Shown in pieces: positions 50,748 through 58,899 of a stretch of DNA of 64,000 nucleotides; within the stretch, counting starts at the first letter, position 1, and every line of letters starts with the position of its first letter. Source of the stretch: Streptomyces fildesensis. Lineage in GTDB: Bacteria; Actinomycetota; Actinomycetes; Streptomycetales; Streptomycetaceae. The position numbers were made by a program, and so were the translations under genes. The stretch is from the NCBI RefSeq assembly GCF_016107395.1, contig NZ_JAAIKO010000021.1, forward strand, positions 1-64,000. The letters are read 5' to 3'. The notes under the pieces were generated by a model that saw only the letters and a program-made list of their open reading frames with translations, was not told the origin of the DNA and did no database searches.

Positions 50748-51511
50748 CCGCCGGACTGGCCGGCCGCCTTGGGGTGGTAGGACTCGTCGATCGGGAACGT
50801 CAGGCTGTTCAGCCAGGGTGATCCCGAGCAGAGTTCGTGCCCGGTGAAGGTGCCGCGCACATCGGCGAAGCTGAAGCCGTGGTTGGCGGCGCGCTTGGCC
50901 GTCACGGTGTCGAGCTCGTCGGCCGCGCCGTTGATCGCGGCACGGGAGGTGTCACTGAGCCCGCCCCAGCAATTTCCGTTGATCTTGTAGAAGTGCGGGT
51001 AGCCCACCACGACCACATGGGCGTTGGGGGCCTTGGCGTGGATCGCGTCGTATACGTTGTCGAGGAGACCGGGGAGGGTGTTGTCCGCGTAGGTGCGAGC
51101 CTGCGCGATCCGGGCCAGACAGGTGCTCTCGGAGTTGAGCACACAGGTGGTCATGACGTCGGAGAAGCCCGCGTCATTGCCGCCGATGCTGATGCTCACC
51201 AGTCCGGTGGACGCGTTGAGCGGACCGAGCTGGTTGTTGAGGACGTCACCGGTACGGGCACCGGAGCAGGCGGTGAAGGCGAACGAGGACGGGGCGTGGG
51301 CCGCCGACCACAGTGCGGGATAGGCCTTGGTACTGCGCTTGCAGTCACCGCTGGAGCTGTCGTAGCTGCCGGCGCCGACGCCTGCGGAGTACGAGTCTCC
51401 GAGGGCTGCGTACGAGGGCGCCGCGGCGTGCGCGGGGGCCGCGCCGATGAGCGCGAGGCCAGTGGTGAGGATCAGCGCGGATACGGCTGATGCCAACCGG
51501 GACAGTCTCAT
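50717..51511 (-). CDS. Secreted SGNH (GDSL) lipase/esterase
   Basis: A 264-residue exported hydrolase. The signal peptide ends at AHA near residue 29. All four SGNH blocks are visible: ALGDSYSAG (Ser), Gly in CSGARTGDV, Asn in SIGGNDAGF and catalytic His in DESYHPKAAG; six cysteines can form three disulfides. It matches the characterised S. coelicolor extracellular lipase SCO1725 type. The start has GGGAGGTTCC upstream. Its stop lies inside the convergent kinase gene. The palindrome TTCATATGAA (51611-51620) lies 100 bp upstream. Confidence 0.94.
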   Translation of the reverse strand: MRLSRLASAVSALILTTGLALIGAAPAHAAAPSYAALGDSYSAGVGAGSYDSSSGDCKRSTKAYPALWSAAHAPSSFAFTACSGARTGDVLNNQLGPLNASTGLVSISIGGNDAGFSDVMTTCVLNSESTCLARIAQARTYADNTLPGLLDNVYDAIHAKAPNAHVVVVGYPHFYKINGNCWGGLSDTSRAAINGAADELDTVTAKRAANHGFSFADVRGTFTGHELCSGSPWLNSLTFPIDESYHPKAAGQSGGYLPAFSSAA

Positions 51512-51785
51512 GGAACCTCCCTGGGCAGGATCTCTGCGAGACCTGTTGTACCCGCCGGTAACCCACGGGGGGAAGTGTCCTGACCATGAATCTTTGTCGT
51601 GTGCATTGCATTCATATGAAACGTCCGTAACGCCTCAACTCCACGCCGACCAGGCCGCGTCCAAACCTCTTCCAGGCCTCGTTCCGGCCTCGTTCCGTGC
51701 CGCGTTTCCGGCCTGGTTCAGGGGTTGATTTCCGGCCCGGAAAAGCACTGGGCGGATGCGGCCCCCGTGCCGGATCATGGGCCGC

Positions 51786-52946
51786 ATGTCCGCAAAGCCC
51801 CATGACCCGAGGAGGCCTGTGCCGCAGAGCCTGCCCGACCCCGCACACGCCCGGCACGCCCCGCGCCCGCCGCACCGCGCGGTACCCGTCCATCTGCGCC
51901 TGGACGACAGCGATTCGCCGTCCGACGTCGTCGACGCGCTCTTCCTCGGGCGCTTCACCTCCGGCGAGCAGCCGTACTCCCGCGGCGCGTCCCTGGAGAA
52001 CGTCAAGTCCGGCCTGACGCTGATCCCGTCGGACGCCGCCGTGCTGCGCCAGGCCCGCGACAAGGACCGCAGCGCCACGCTCGCCGAGGGCGACGGCTGG
52101 ACGATCCTGATCTCCCGCTGGAACCGCGGCGCGGACGTCACGGTCGCCGCCGTCACCGACGAACTGGCCGATCAGGTGCTCGCGCGGGCCGTCGAGGACG
52201 CCGAGGACGAGCCCGAACCCCAGCCCGAGACCGTGAACATGGGCTTCTGGTACGTCTCACCGCGCCGCGGCCCGCACCGCACCACCCGGCAGATCTCCGC
52301 CGCCACCTGGGAAGAGCTCCGCGGCAACTACACGGCCCCGGTGGCCGAGGCCATGGACGGCCTCATGAAGCTCACCAAGGACGACATCACCGGCCGGCTG
52401 CTGCTCCTGCACGGCCCGCCCGGCACCGGCAAGACCTCGGCGCTGCGCACCCTGGCCCGCTCCTGGCGCGACTGGTGCCAGGTGGACTGCGTCCTTGACC
52501 CCGAGCGGCTCTTCAACGACGTCGGCTATCTGATGGACATCGCCATCGGCGAGGACGACGGCACGGCCGGCGGCCGCTGGCGGCTGCTGCTCCTGGAGGA
52601 CTGCGACGAACTGATCCGCGGTCAGGCCAAGCACCAGACCGGCCAGGCGCTCTCCCGGCTGCTCAACCTGACCGACGGCCTGCTCGGCCAGGGCCGCAAC
52701 GTGCTCGTCGGCATCACCACCAACGAGGACCTGGAACGGCTGCACCCCGCCGTCGTCCGGCCGGGCCGCTGCCTGTCGCGGATCGAGGTCGGCCCGCTGA
52801 CCCGCGACGAGTCCGCCGCCTGGCTCGGCACCACCGAGGGCATCGGGCGCGAGGGCGCCACCCTCGCCGAGCTGTACGCGCTGCGGCGCGGCGCCGGCTC
52901 CACCATCCCGGCTCCGGCCCCGACCTCGGACGGTCTGTACCTCTGA
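51786..52946 (+). CDS. AAA ATPase with DUF5925 N-terminal domain
   Basis: About 386 residues. The N-terminal region (30-170) is of DUF5925 type. The AAA module follows with Walker A GPPGTGKTS, Walker B LLLLEDCDELI, sensor-1 ITTNEDL and arginine finger RPGRCL. The start is uncertain: ATG 51786 is used, while GTG 51819 has AGGAGG but only three bases of spacing. The family is actinobacterial and uncharacterised; remodelling of a protein partner is expected. The 275-bp region upstream contains short CCTCGTTCCGG repeats. Confidence 0.85.
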   Translation: MSAKPHDPRRPVPQSLPDPAHARHAPRPPHRAVPVHLRLDDSDSPSDVVDALFLGRFTSGEQPYSRGASLENVKSGLTLIPSDAAVLRQARDKDRSATLAEGDGWTILISRWNRGADVTVAAVTDELADQVLARAVEDAEDEPEPQPETVNMGFWYVSPRRGPHRTTRQISAATWEELRGNYTAPVAEAMDGLMKLTKDDITGRLLLLHGPPGTGKTSALRTLARSWRDWCQVDCVLDPERLFNDVGYLMDIAIGEDDGTAGGRWRLLLLEDCDELIRGQAKHQTGQALSRLLNLTDGLLGQGRNVLVGITTNEDLERLHPAVVRPGRCLSRIEVGPLTRDESAAWLGTTEGIGREGATLAELYALRRGAGSTIPAPAPTSDGLYL

Positions 52947-53032
52947 TCGGTACCGGGTTCGGGTGGGGCTTCGGCCGGGTGTCGCGGACGTCGCAGGTGC
53001 GGCGCGCGCCCCGGAGCGAGGACCTGCCCAAC

Positions 53033-53086
53033 GGCGGGGGCCTGTCCGTCGGAGGGGGCGTGCCCGCCGGAGGGGGCCTAGCTGTC
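53033..53086. repeat. Three 18-bp tandem repeats at the end of the YtrA-type gene
   Basis: Units 53033-53050, 53051-53068 and 53069-53086 each begin CGG(A/C)GGGGGC. The third holds the stop codon (53078-53080) of the GntR gene. Confidence 0.7.
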
Positions 53087-53452
53087 GTAGGCGGCGCGCA
53101 GCGCTTCCTGGACGGCGGCGAGGGCGGCCGTGCGGTCCAGCCCGAGGCGGTGAGCGCGCTGCGCGAACTCCGCGGCGGCGGCAGCGGCCTGGCGCTCGGC
53201 GGCGTCGCCGGCGGCGGCGACGAAGGTGCCGTTCCGGCCGCGGGTCTCGACGACGCCGTCGGCCTCGAGGGCGCGGTAGGCCTTGGCGACCGTGTTGGCC
53301 GCGAGGCCCAGCTCCTCGGCGAGGCCCCGGACGGTCGGGAGCTTGTGGCCGACGGGGAGTCGGCCGGTGCGCGCCTGATCGGCGATCTGCTCACGCACTT
53401 GCTCGAAGGGGGCGGTGGCCGCGTCGGCGGCGACGGTGATCCTCAGGCTCAT
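53078..53452 (-). CDS. GntR family regulator, YtrA type
   Basis: A short 124-residue regulator: winged helix (LPTVRGLAEELGLAANTVAKAYRALEADGVV) with only a small helical tail, as in the YtrA subfamily. AGGA lies eight bases before the ATG. YtrA regulators usually sit with ABC transporter genes; none is adjacent here, so it may act in trans. Three 18-bp tandem repeats span its 3-prime end. Confidence 0.9.
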   Translation of the reverse strand: MSLRITVAADAATAPFEQVREQIADQARTGRLPVGHKLPTVRGLAEELGLAANTVAKAYRALEADGVVETRGRNGTFVAAAGDAAERQAAAAAAEFAQRAHRLGLDRTAALAAVQEALRAAYDS

Positions 53453-53514
53453 GGCGGCGATCCTGGCACAACGGGCCCGGCCGACGAGTTCACCCACGAC
53501 CAGGTCGGCGCGCG

Positions 53515-54135
53515 TCAGCTCCGGTCCGGTTCCGTGTCCGCCCCGGTGCGCGTGCGCTGATAGTGGCGGGCGACCCGGGCCCGGTTGCCGCACGCCGGCT
53601 TGCACCATTCCTGCCGGCCGTGTCCCTTGACGAAGTAGCGCACGCAGCGCGGTGCCGTGCAGGCCCGCAGCAGTTCCCGTTGCGGACCCGCCAGGAACTC
53701 GATGGCGGCACGGGCCAGAGCGGCGACGATCCGCACCCCCGGGTCGTCTGCGGTGGACAGCAGCCGGACGGCCGGAGTCTCACCCTGAAGCCAGACCAGC
53801 TGAGGGGCGACCGGTTCACCCGCGGCCGCGGAGTTGAGCCGGTCGAGTGCCTGCTCGGCGGGCAGGAGGCGGTCGGCGTCCGCGCGGCTCGGCGGGGCGG
53901 GGCTCACGGCCAGGGCAAAGAGCGCCCGGACCGCCTGCCGGAGGGCGACGACACGGTCTCTGAGCTCCTCGTCCGCGGCGAATTCCGCGCCGGCGGCGCT
54001 GTGCACGGAGAGCAGGCCGGCCCACTCCTGGATCCAGCGGGTCGTCTCCTCGACGGTGGTGAGGTCGTCGGCGACGCCGCCGTCCCCGTCGTGCCGGACG
54101 GTGCTCACCAGCTCCAACGCCAGCTGACGTGCCAT
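53515..54135 (-). CDS. CGNR zinc finger transcription regulator (ABATE domain)
   Basis: 206 residues. The N-terminal ABATE domain (LALELVSTVRHDGDG) is followed by a C-terminal zinc finger with C-x4-C, then C-x3-CGNR-x-R (CTAPRCVRYF; WCKPACGNRARVARHY). These are stress-linked putative regulators of actinobacteria. The ATG has GGGGAGA upstream. It lies just downstream of the carboxyltransferase gene and upstream of the YtrA-type GntR, all minus strand, but with separate spacing. Confidence 0.9.
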   Translation of the reverse strand: MARQLALELVSTVRHDGDGGVADDLTTVEETTRWIQEWAGLLSVHSAAGAEFAADEELRDRVVALRQAVRALFALAVSPAPPSRADADRLLPAEQALDRLNSAAAGEPVAPQLVWLQGETPAVRLLSTADDPGVRIVAALARAAIEFLAGPQRELLRACTAPRCVRYFVKGHGRQEWCKPACGNRARVARHYQRTRTGADTEPDRS

Positions 54136-54234
54136 GGATCTCCCCTCTCCACCGCGGATCCGGCCGTTCGACGACCTCACCCCAGCCTACGACCCCTAAT
54201 GAGGGAGAAGGGCTCTCTCATTAGGGCGCGAGCC

Positions 54235-55752
54235 TCACGAAGGCAGCCCGAGGTTGCGGTACCTGGCCCGCCGGGCGGCCAGCCGTTCGCCGCGGTCACG
54301 GGCCCGCAGAGCGGCCAGCTCGGTACCGAGCAGAGCGCCGAGGCGGGTGAGGAACTCGCCGGGGTCGTCCGCCGCGTCGGGAGTCTCCTCGACGATGGTG
54401 TCGACGATCCGGTTGGCGAGCAGATCGGCGGAACTCACGCCCTGCCGCTCCGCGACCTCGAACGCCCGGTCCGTCGTGCGGTAGAGGATCGCCGACGCGC
54501 CTTCCGGCGGGAGCGGCGAGAGCCAGGCGTGCCGGGCGGCGATGACGCGGTCGGCGGGCAGCAGCGCCAGGGCGCCGCCGCCGGCGCCCTGGCCGAGCAG
54601 CAGACAGAGGGTCGGTGCCCGGAGGGTGACGAGGTCGGCGAGGCAGCGGGCGATCTCCCCCGCGAGGCCGCCCTCCTCCGCCTCCCGGCTGAGCGCCGCA
54701 CCCGCGGTGTCGATGACGGTGAGCAGCGGCAGGTCGAGTTCGGCCGCGATCCGCATACCGCGCCGCGCCTCCCGCAGCCCGGCCGGACCCAGCGGGGCGG
54801 GCCCCGCCTCGTCCGGGCGCCGGTCGTGGCCGAGCACGACGCACGGCGTCGGCCCGAACCTGGCCAGCGCGAGCAGCAGTCCGGGGTCACGTTCCCCCGC
54901 GCCGGTACCGCTCAGCGGGGTGACCTCCCGCCCGGCGCCATCCAGCAGCGCCCGCAGTCCCGGCCGGTCCGGGCGGCGCGAGCGCCGGATCGAGTCGGCG
55001 GTGGAGACCTCGGCAACCGTGCCCGCCCGCCGGTCGGCACCGGAAACAGCCTCCACGTCATCACCCGCCTCACCGCACAGCACGTCCAGCGCCCGCGCCG
55101 CGACCCCGGCCAGCTGTCCCGCCGGGAGCACGGCGTCGACCAGGCCGTTGGCCAGCAGGTTCTCGGCGACCTGGACACCGGCCGGGAACGGCTCGCCGTA
55201 CAGCGCCTCATGGACCCGCGGACCGAGAAACCCGATCAGCGCCCCCGGTTCCGCGGCCGTGACATGGCCCAGCGATCCCCACGACGCGAGCACCCCGCCG
55301 GTGGTCGGATGCCGCAGGTACACGAGGTAGGGCAGGCCGGCCGCCTTGTGGTCGGTGATGGCGGCCGCGACCTTGACCATCTGCAGGAAGGCGATGGTGC
55401 CCTCCTGCATCCGCGTACCGCCGGAGGCCGGGGACGCGAGCAGCGGCAGCCGCTCCCGCGTCGCCCGCTCCACCGCGGTCACCAGCCGCGTCCCGGCCGC
55501 CACCCCGATCGACCCGCCGAGAAACCCGAACTCCCCCGCGATCAGCGCCACCCGCCGACCCCGGATCCGTCCCTCACCCGTGACGACGGATTCATCGAGT
55601 CCGGTCCGCAGCCGCGCCTTCTCCACATCGGCCCGGTACTCCGCCGCCTCGGGCAGCACGGTGACGGGCTCGTCCCACCGACGCCAGCTGCCTGCGTCGA
55701 CGACGGCCTCGATCAGTTCCAGCGCGGCAGGCCGTCGGCTCGGTTCAGTCAT
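54235..55752 (-). CDS. Acyl-CoA/acetyl-CoA carboxyltransferase, fused alpha-beta
   Basis: A 505-residue protein with two crotonase-fold halves: an AccD-like N-terminal half (IAGEFGFLGGSIGVAAG, ASGGTRMQEG) and an AccA-like C-terminal half (LLLGQGAGGGALALLPADR). The N-terminal zinc finger of AccD is missing. It transfers carboxyl from biotin to an acyl-CoA. The biotin carboxylase/carrier subunit is not in the window. The start has AGGGTGG upstream. Confidence 0.9.
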   Translation of the reverse strand: MTEPSRRPAALELIEAVVDAGSWRRWDEPVTVLPEAAEYRADVEKARLRTGLDESVVTGEGRIRGRRVALIAGEFGFLGGSIGVAAGTRLVTAVERATRERLPLLASPASGGTRMQEGTIAFLQMVKVAAAITDHKAAGLPYLVYLRHPTTGGVLASWGSLGHVTAAEPGALIGFLGPRVHEALYGEPFPAGVQVAENLLANGLVDAVLPAGQLAGVAARALDVLCGEAGDDVEAVSGADRRAGTVAEVSTADSIRRSRRPDRPGLRALLDGAGREVTPLSGTGAGERDPGLLLALARFGPTPCVVLGHDRRPDEAGPAPLGPAGLREARRGMRIAAELDLPLLTVIDTAGAALSREAEEGGLAGEIARCLADLVTLRAPTLCLLLGQGAGGGALALLPADRVIAARHAWLSPLPPEGASAILYRTTDRAFEVAERQGVSSADLLANRIVDTIVEETPDAADDPGEFLTRLGALLGTELAALRARDRGERLAARRARYRNLGLPS

Positions 55753-55925
55753 GCCGCCACCCTGCCACGGCCGATCACCGGGGCGCGTTCTTAATCAGCT
55801 CTCAGGGGCCCCTTAACGCGCCCATAAAGATCGGGTTTTCGCAGTTGGCGGCGGGGTTCTGACGGTTCTTCGGGGCTAGCGTGCTGCTCGTTGGGCCCGT
55901 GCCACCGTCGAAGGAGACCCCCGGA

Positions 55926-56933
55926 ATGACCGTACGTCGCAAGGCTGCCGCAGTCGCTGTCATGGGCTTCGGGCCGCTGGTGCTGACCGGCCTGGCCTCC
56001 GCTCCCGCGAGCGCGCACGGCTCGATGTCGAACCCGGTCAGCCGGGTGTCCGCCTGCTACGCGGAGGGTCCGGAGAGTCCGCGGTCCGCCGCGTGCAAGG
56101 CCGCTGTCGCGGCGGGCGGGACGCAGGCGCTCTACGACTGGAACGGGATCCGGGACGGCGAGGCGGGCGGGCGGAGCCGGTCCAAGGTGCCGGACGGAAA
56201 GCTGTGCAGCGCCGGCAACACGGAGTTCAAGGGGCTCGATCTGGCGCGGGCGGACTGGCCCGCCACGGCCATGAAGAGTGGTTCCTTCACCTTCAAGTAC
56301 CGGGCCACCGCCCCGCACAAGGGCTCCTTCGACCTGTACATCACCAAGGACGGCTACGACCCGTCGAAGCCGCTGAAGTGGTCCGACCTGGAGGCGAAGC
56401 CGTTCGCGTCCGTCACCGATCCGACGCTCAAGGACGGCAGTTACACGTTCTCCGGCAAGGTGCCGCAGCGCACCGGCCGCCATCTGATCTACAGCGTCTG
56501 GCAGCGCTCGGACAGCCCCGAGGCCTTCTACACCTGCTCGGACGTGGTCTTCGGCAAGGACTCCGGCGGCTCGGCGCCGGCGCCGGCCACTCCCTCGCAC
56601 AGCGCCACGCACAGCGCGCCGGCCACCATCGCGCCGTCGGCGGCCGCGTCCGCGCCGTCCGAGGCGCAGATAGCCGCGGGCGCCTCGCAGTCCACCGTCC
56701 ACCACGACCACACGGCGGCGACCATGCCCGCCGCGGGCGGCAACGCGCCGCAGACCGACGGCTCCGCCGCGCCCACCACGCCTGCCGCCGGCACGAATCT
56801 CGCCGAGACCGGCGGCTCCAGCAGTACGGGGCCGCTCGCCATCGGCGGAGCCGCGGTGATCGCGGCCGGGGCCACGGTGCTGCTCGCGACCGTCCGTCGC
56901 AGGGCTACCGCGGCGGGACGTCGCCGCTCCTGA
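55926..56933 (+). CDS. AA10 lytic polysaccharide monooxygenase with LAETG wall anchor
   Basis: 335 residues. Signal cleavage after Ala30 exposes His31 (HGSMSNPVSR), the first ligand of the copper histidine brace; the second His is in ATAPHKGSF and the axial aromatic in EAFYTC. The catalytic domain ends near residue 200. A disordered Ala/Ser/Pro linker leads to LAETGG, a membrane helix and an Arg-rich tail: a sortase signal of the LAXTG kind used in Streptomyces. The enzyme should oxidise chitin or cellulose while fixed to the cell wall. GAAGGAGA lies before the ATG. Confidence 0.94.
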   Translation: MTVRRKAAAVAVMGFGPLVLTGLASAPASAHGSMSNPVSRVSACYAEGPESPRSAACKAAVAAGGTQALYDWNGIRDGEAGGRSRSKVPDGKLCSAGNTEFKGLDLARADWPATAMKSGSFTFKYRATAPHKGSFDLYITKDGYDPSKPLKWSDLEAKPFASVTDPTLKDGSYTFSGKVPQRTGRHLIYSVWQRSDSPEAFYTCSDVVFGKDSGGSAPAPATPSHSATHSAPATIAPSAAASAPSEAQIAAGASQSTVHHDHTAATMPAAGGNAPQTDGSAAPTTPAAGTNLAETGGSSSTGPLAIGGAAVIAAGATVLLATVRRRATAAGRRRS

Positions 56934-56953
56934 CGACCGCTCCCCCTGATCCG

Positions 56954-56983
56954 GTGCCGCTGCCTCCCCACGGGCAGCGGCAC
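56954..56983. terminator. Bidirectional terminator hairpin
   Basis: GTGCCGCTGCC (56954-56964) and GGCAGCGGCAC (56973-56983) form a perfect 11-bp stem with an 8-base loop between the convergent LPMO and MarR genes. Confidence 0.8.
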
Positions 56984-57028
56984 TGCTGTGTCATGGGCAC
57001 CCGCAGCGGTCGGCTACCGGTTGGTCGG

Positions 57029-57475
57029 CTACCAGTTGGGACGGATCGGGCCGCCCGGCGCCAGCCGGGCCAGGTCGTCCCGCAGGGCCTGCAGCCGGCG
57101 CTCGCCGAGGAGGGCGGCCCAGGGGCGTACGGCGTCGGCGGCGGCCGCCTCCGCGGCGCGGGTGCAGGCCCAGCCGCGGTCGGTGAGAACGACGAGACGG
57201 GCGCGGGCGTCGTCCGGGTGCGGGCGGCGCTCCACGTAGCCCTTGCCGACGAGTTCCTCGACCATCTGGCTCGCCGCCTGGCGGCTGACGCCGAGGTGTT
57301 CCGCCAGGTCGGCGGCGGTCGCGCCGCCCGGTGCCAGCCGGGCGAAGGCGAACCCGTGGGCGGGCCTGAGGTCGTCGAAGCCGCGGGCGACGACACCTTC
57401 GTGGATCACGGCGGTGAGACCGCCGGCCGCGGCGAGCAGGGTCGCGGTCAGGCTCATGGCGTCAGCGTTGTTCAC
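57029..57475 (-). CDS. MarR family transcriptional regulator
   Basis: About 148 residues with a typical winged helix (TAADLAEHLGVSRQAASQMVEELVGKGYVERRPHPDDARA). GTG 57475 is used; ATG 57457 is possible. It is divergent from a small cupin gene, with a perfect inverted repeat (GCTTGAC-N6-GTCAAGC) and several CTTG half-sites between them, so it likely represses both. The half-sites resemble the operator of the other MarR at 10.4 kb. Confidence 0.9.
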   Translation of the reverse strand: MNNADAMSLTATLLAAAGGLTAVIHEGVVARGFDDLRPAHGFAFARLAPGGATAADLAEHLGVSRQAASQMVEELVGKGYVERRPHPDDARARLVVLTDRGWACTRAAEAAAADAVRPWAALLGERRLQALRDDLARLAPGGPIRPNW

Positions 57476-57503
57476 GGGAACAGCTTGACACACTACGCAA
57501 GCT

Positions 57504-57523
57504 GCTTGACTATATTGTCAAGC
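57504..57523. promoter_or_regulatory. MarR operator between MarR and cupin genes
   Basis: GCTTGACTATATTGTCAAGC has perfect 7-bp arms around TATATT, which may itself be a -10 box. TTGACA occurs at 57485 and further CTTG half-sites flank it. Confidence 0.65.
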
Positions 57524-57560
57524 AACTTGCTCAAGCAGGTTGACCATATGGAGGTACGCC

Positions 57561-57935
57561 ATGCCTGTTGTCACCGCAACCGAAGCCGTCGTCCACGAGA
57601 TGCACGGCGTCCGTTTCGTCTCGTACATCCTGCCCGCGCACGGCAGCGAGGAGCTGTGCGCCTGGCGCGGCGAGATACCCGGCGGCACCGCGGGGCTCGC
57701 CCACACCATCACCCGCGAGGAGGTCTTCCTCGTCCTGAGCGGCACGGTGCGGTTCAGCATCGACGGCGAGGTGTCCACCCTGGCGCCGGGCGACGCCGCC
57801 GTCGCACCCTCCGGCTCCTCCCTGGGCGTCAGCAATCCCACGGAGGAACCGGCCACGATGTGGGTCACCACCAGCGTGGGCCTGGAGGCCGTCCTCGCCG
57901 ATGGCTCCCGCATCTCACCGCCATGGGTCAGCTGA
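57561..57935 (+). CDS. Cupin domain protein
   Basis: A 124-residue single cupin barrel. The first motif includes ITREEVFLVLSGTVRF and the second ends LAPGDAAVAPSGSSLGVSN; the usual His pair is reduced, so metal binding is uncertain. The ATG has GGAGG six bases upstream. It is divergent from a MarR gene, probably its repressor. Its stop overlaps the convergent lipase by 8 bp. Possible roles are detoxification or ligand sensing. Confidence 0.85.
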   Translation: MPVVTATEAVVHEMHGVRFVSYILPAHGSEELCAWRGEIPGGTAGLAHTITREEVFLVLSGTVRFSIDGEVSTLAPGDAAVAPSGSSLGVSNPTEEPATMWVTTSVGLEAVLADGSRISPPWVS

Positions 57936-58788
57936 GCACGGAAAGGCAGGTCGTCCGGGTGGCGTGCGCCGGGTCGAGGGCGTTCGCCGCCTCATGGAAG
58001 GCGATCCGGTCGGTCAGGCCGATCGCGACGTGCTCGGAGATGTCCACCGAGCACAGATCCTGCAGCAGCACATTGCGTACGTTCGACCCGGACAGGAACT
58101 GCGACGTATACGGCGTGACGACCTCGTCGTAACGGGTCGCGATGACGGTGTAGCGCACCCCGGGGACGGTGTCGCCGCCCGCGTTGAGGGTCTGCATGAA
58201 GACCGATCCGGCCACCTGGTCGGCGAGTCCGGGGACGATCGAGTGGATGGCGTCGGCCGCTCCGGGGAAGTACGGGAGCAGGTTGGCCAGCCCGTTGAGG
58301 GTGGTTCCGTGGTTGTCGGGAGCCAGGCCGACGAGGGCGTTCACCTTCGCCGCGCCACCGAGGAACTTCAGGTAGTAGCGCGGCATCATGCCGCCCTGGG
58401 AGTGCCCGACCAGGTCCGCCTTCGGCGCCCCGGTGGCCGCCAGCACCTGGTCGGTGAAGTCCGCCAGCTGCTGCGCGGAGTCCGCGATCGGACCGAGCCC
58501 GTCGAAGAACGGGATGCCGGGCAGCTGACCGTAGTCGAAGGAGAAGACGCAGTAGCCCCGGGCCACCAGATAGGGGGCGAACCCGAGCCAGTTGTCGGTC
58601 CCGTTGCCGAACGTTCCGTGCACGAGCACGACCGGCCGGGGGTGCTCGGCGGACGGCCGGCACGAGAAGTTGTTCCATCCGCTGGACGGGGCCGAATGTG
58701 CGGTTGCGGCGGTGGCGGCGGTCGGTGCGGCCGTCACCGCACATGCCAGAGCCAGCGCGGTGAGCATGCGCTTCCAGGGCAGCCTCAT
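57928..58788 (-). CDS. lipA: Secreted alpha/beta-fold lipase
   Basis: A 286-residue exported lipase. The signal peptide covers about 1-28 (ALALACAVTAAPTAATA). The oxyanion block VVLVHGTFGNG, nucleophile VGHSQGGMMPRYYLK and catalytic acid/His regions (TRYDEVVTPY; SEHVAIGLTD) are clear. It matches the Streptomyces secreted lipase A type. The ATG has GAGGAG upstream. A perfect CRP-like palindrome TGTGATCCGGATCACA lies 46 bp upstream. Its stop overlaps the cupin gene. Confidence 0.92.
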   Translation of the reverse strand: MRLPWKRMLTALALACAVTAAPTAATAATAHSAPSSGWNNFSCRPSAEHPRPVVLVHGTFGNGTDNWLGFAPYLVARGYCVFSFDYGQLPGIPFFDGLGPIADSAQQLADFTDQVLAATGAPKADLVGHSQGGMMPRYYLKFLGGAAKVNALVGLAPDNHGTTLNGLANLLPYFPGAADAIHSIVPGLADQVAGSVFMQTLNAGGDTVPGVRYTVIATRYDEVVTPYTSQFLSGSNVRNVLLQDLCSVDISEHVAIGLTDRIAFHEAANALDPAHATRTTCLSVLS

Positions 58789-58833
58789 GTGATCTCCTCG
58801 CAGGTCAGGGAAGTCTTGGGACTCCACCCACGC

Positions 58834-58849
58834 TGTGATCCGGATCACA
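58834..58849. promoter_or_regulatory. CRP-like binding site upstream of the lipase
   Basis: TGTGATCCGGATCACA is a perfect 16-bp palindrome that fits the cAMP receptor protein consensus TGTGA-N6-TCACA exactly. It is centred 53 bp before the lipase ATG. Confidence 0.65.
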
Positions 58850-58899
58850 AGGTTGTTACGTTCACGTCAACTTACGCGCCAGTAGCAAAGGGCGGCTAG

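Noticed and set aside
54235..55752. Carboxyltransferase as partner of the AtuA-like protein
   Set aside because: They lie about 50 kb apart with no shared operator that I could see.
55800..55925. DasR (chitin) operator before the LPMO gene
   Set aside because: I looked for the typical DasR palindrome or chitinase direct repeats and did not see a convincing match.
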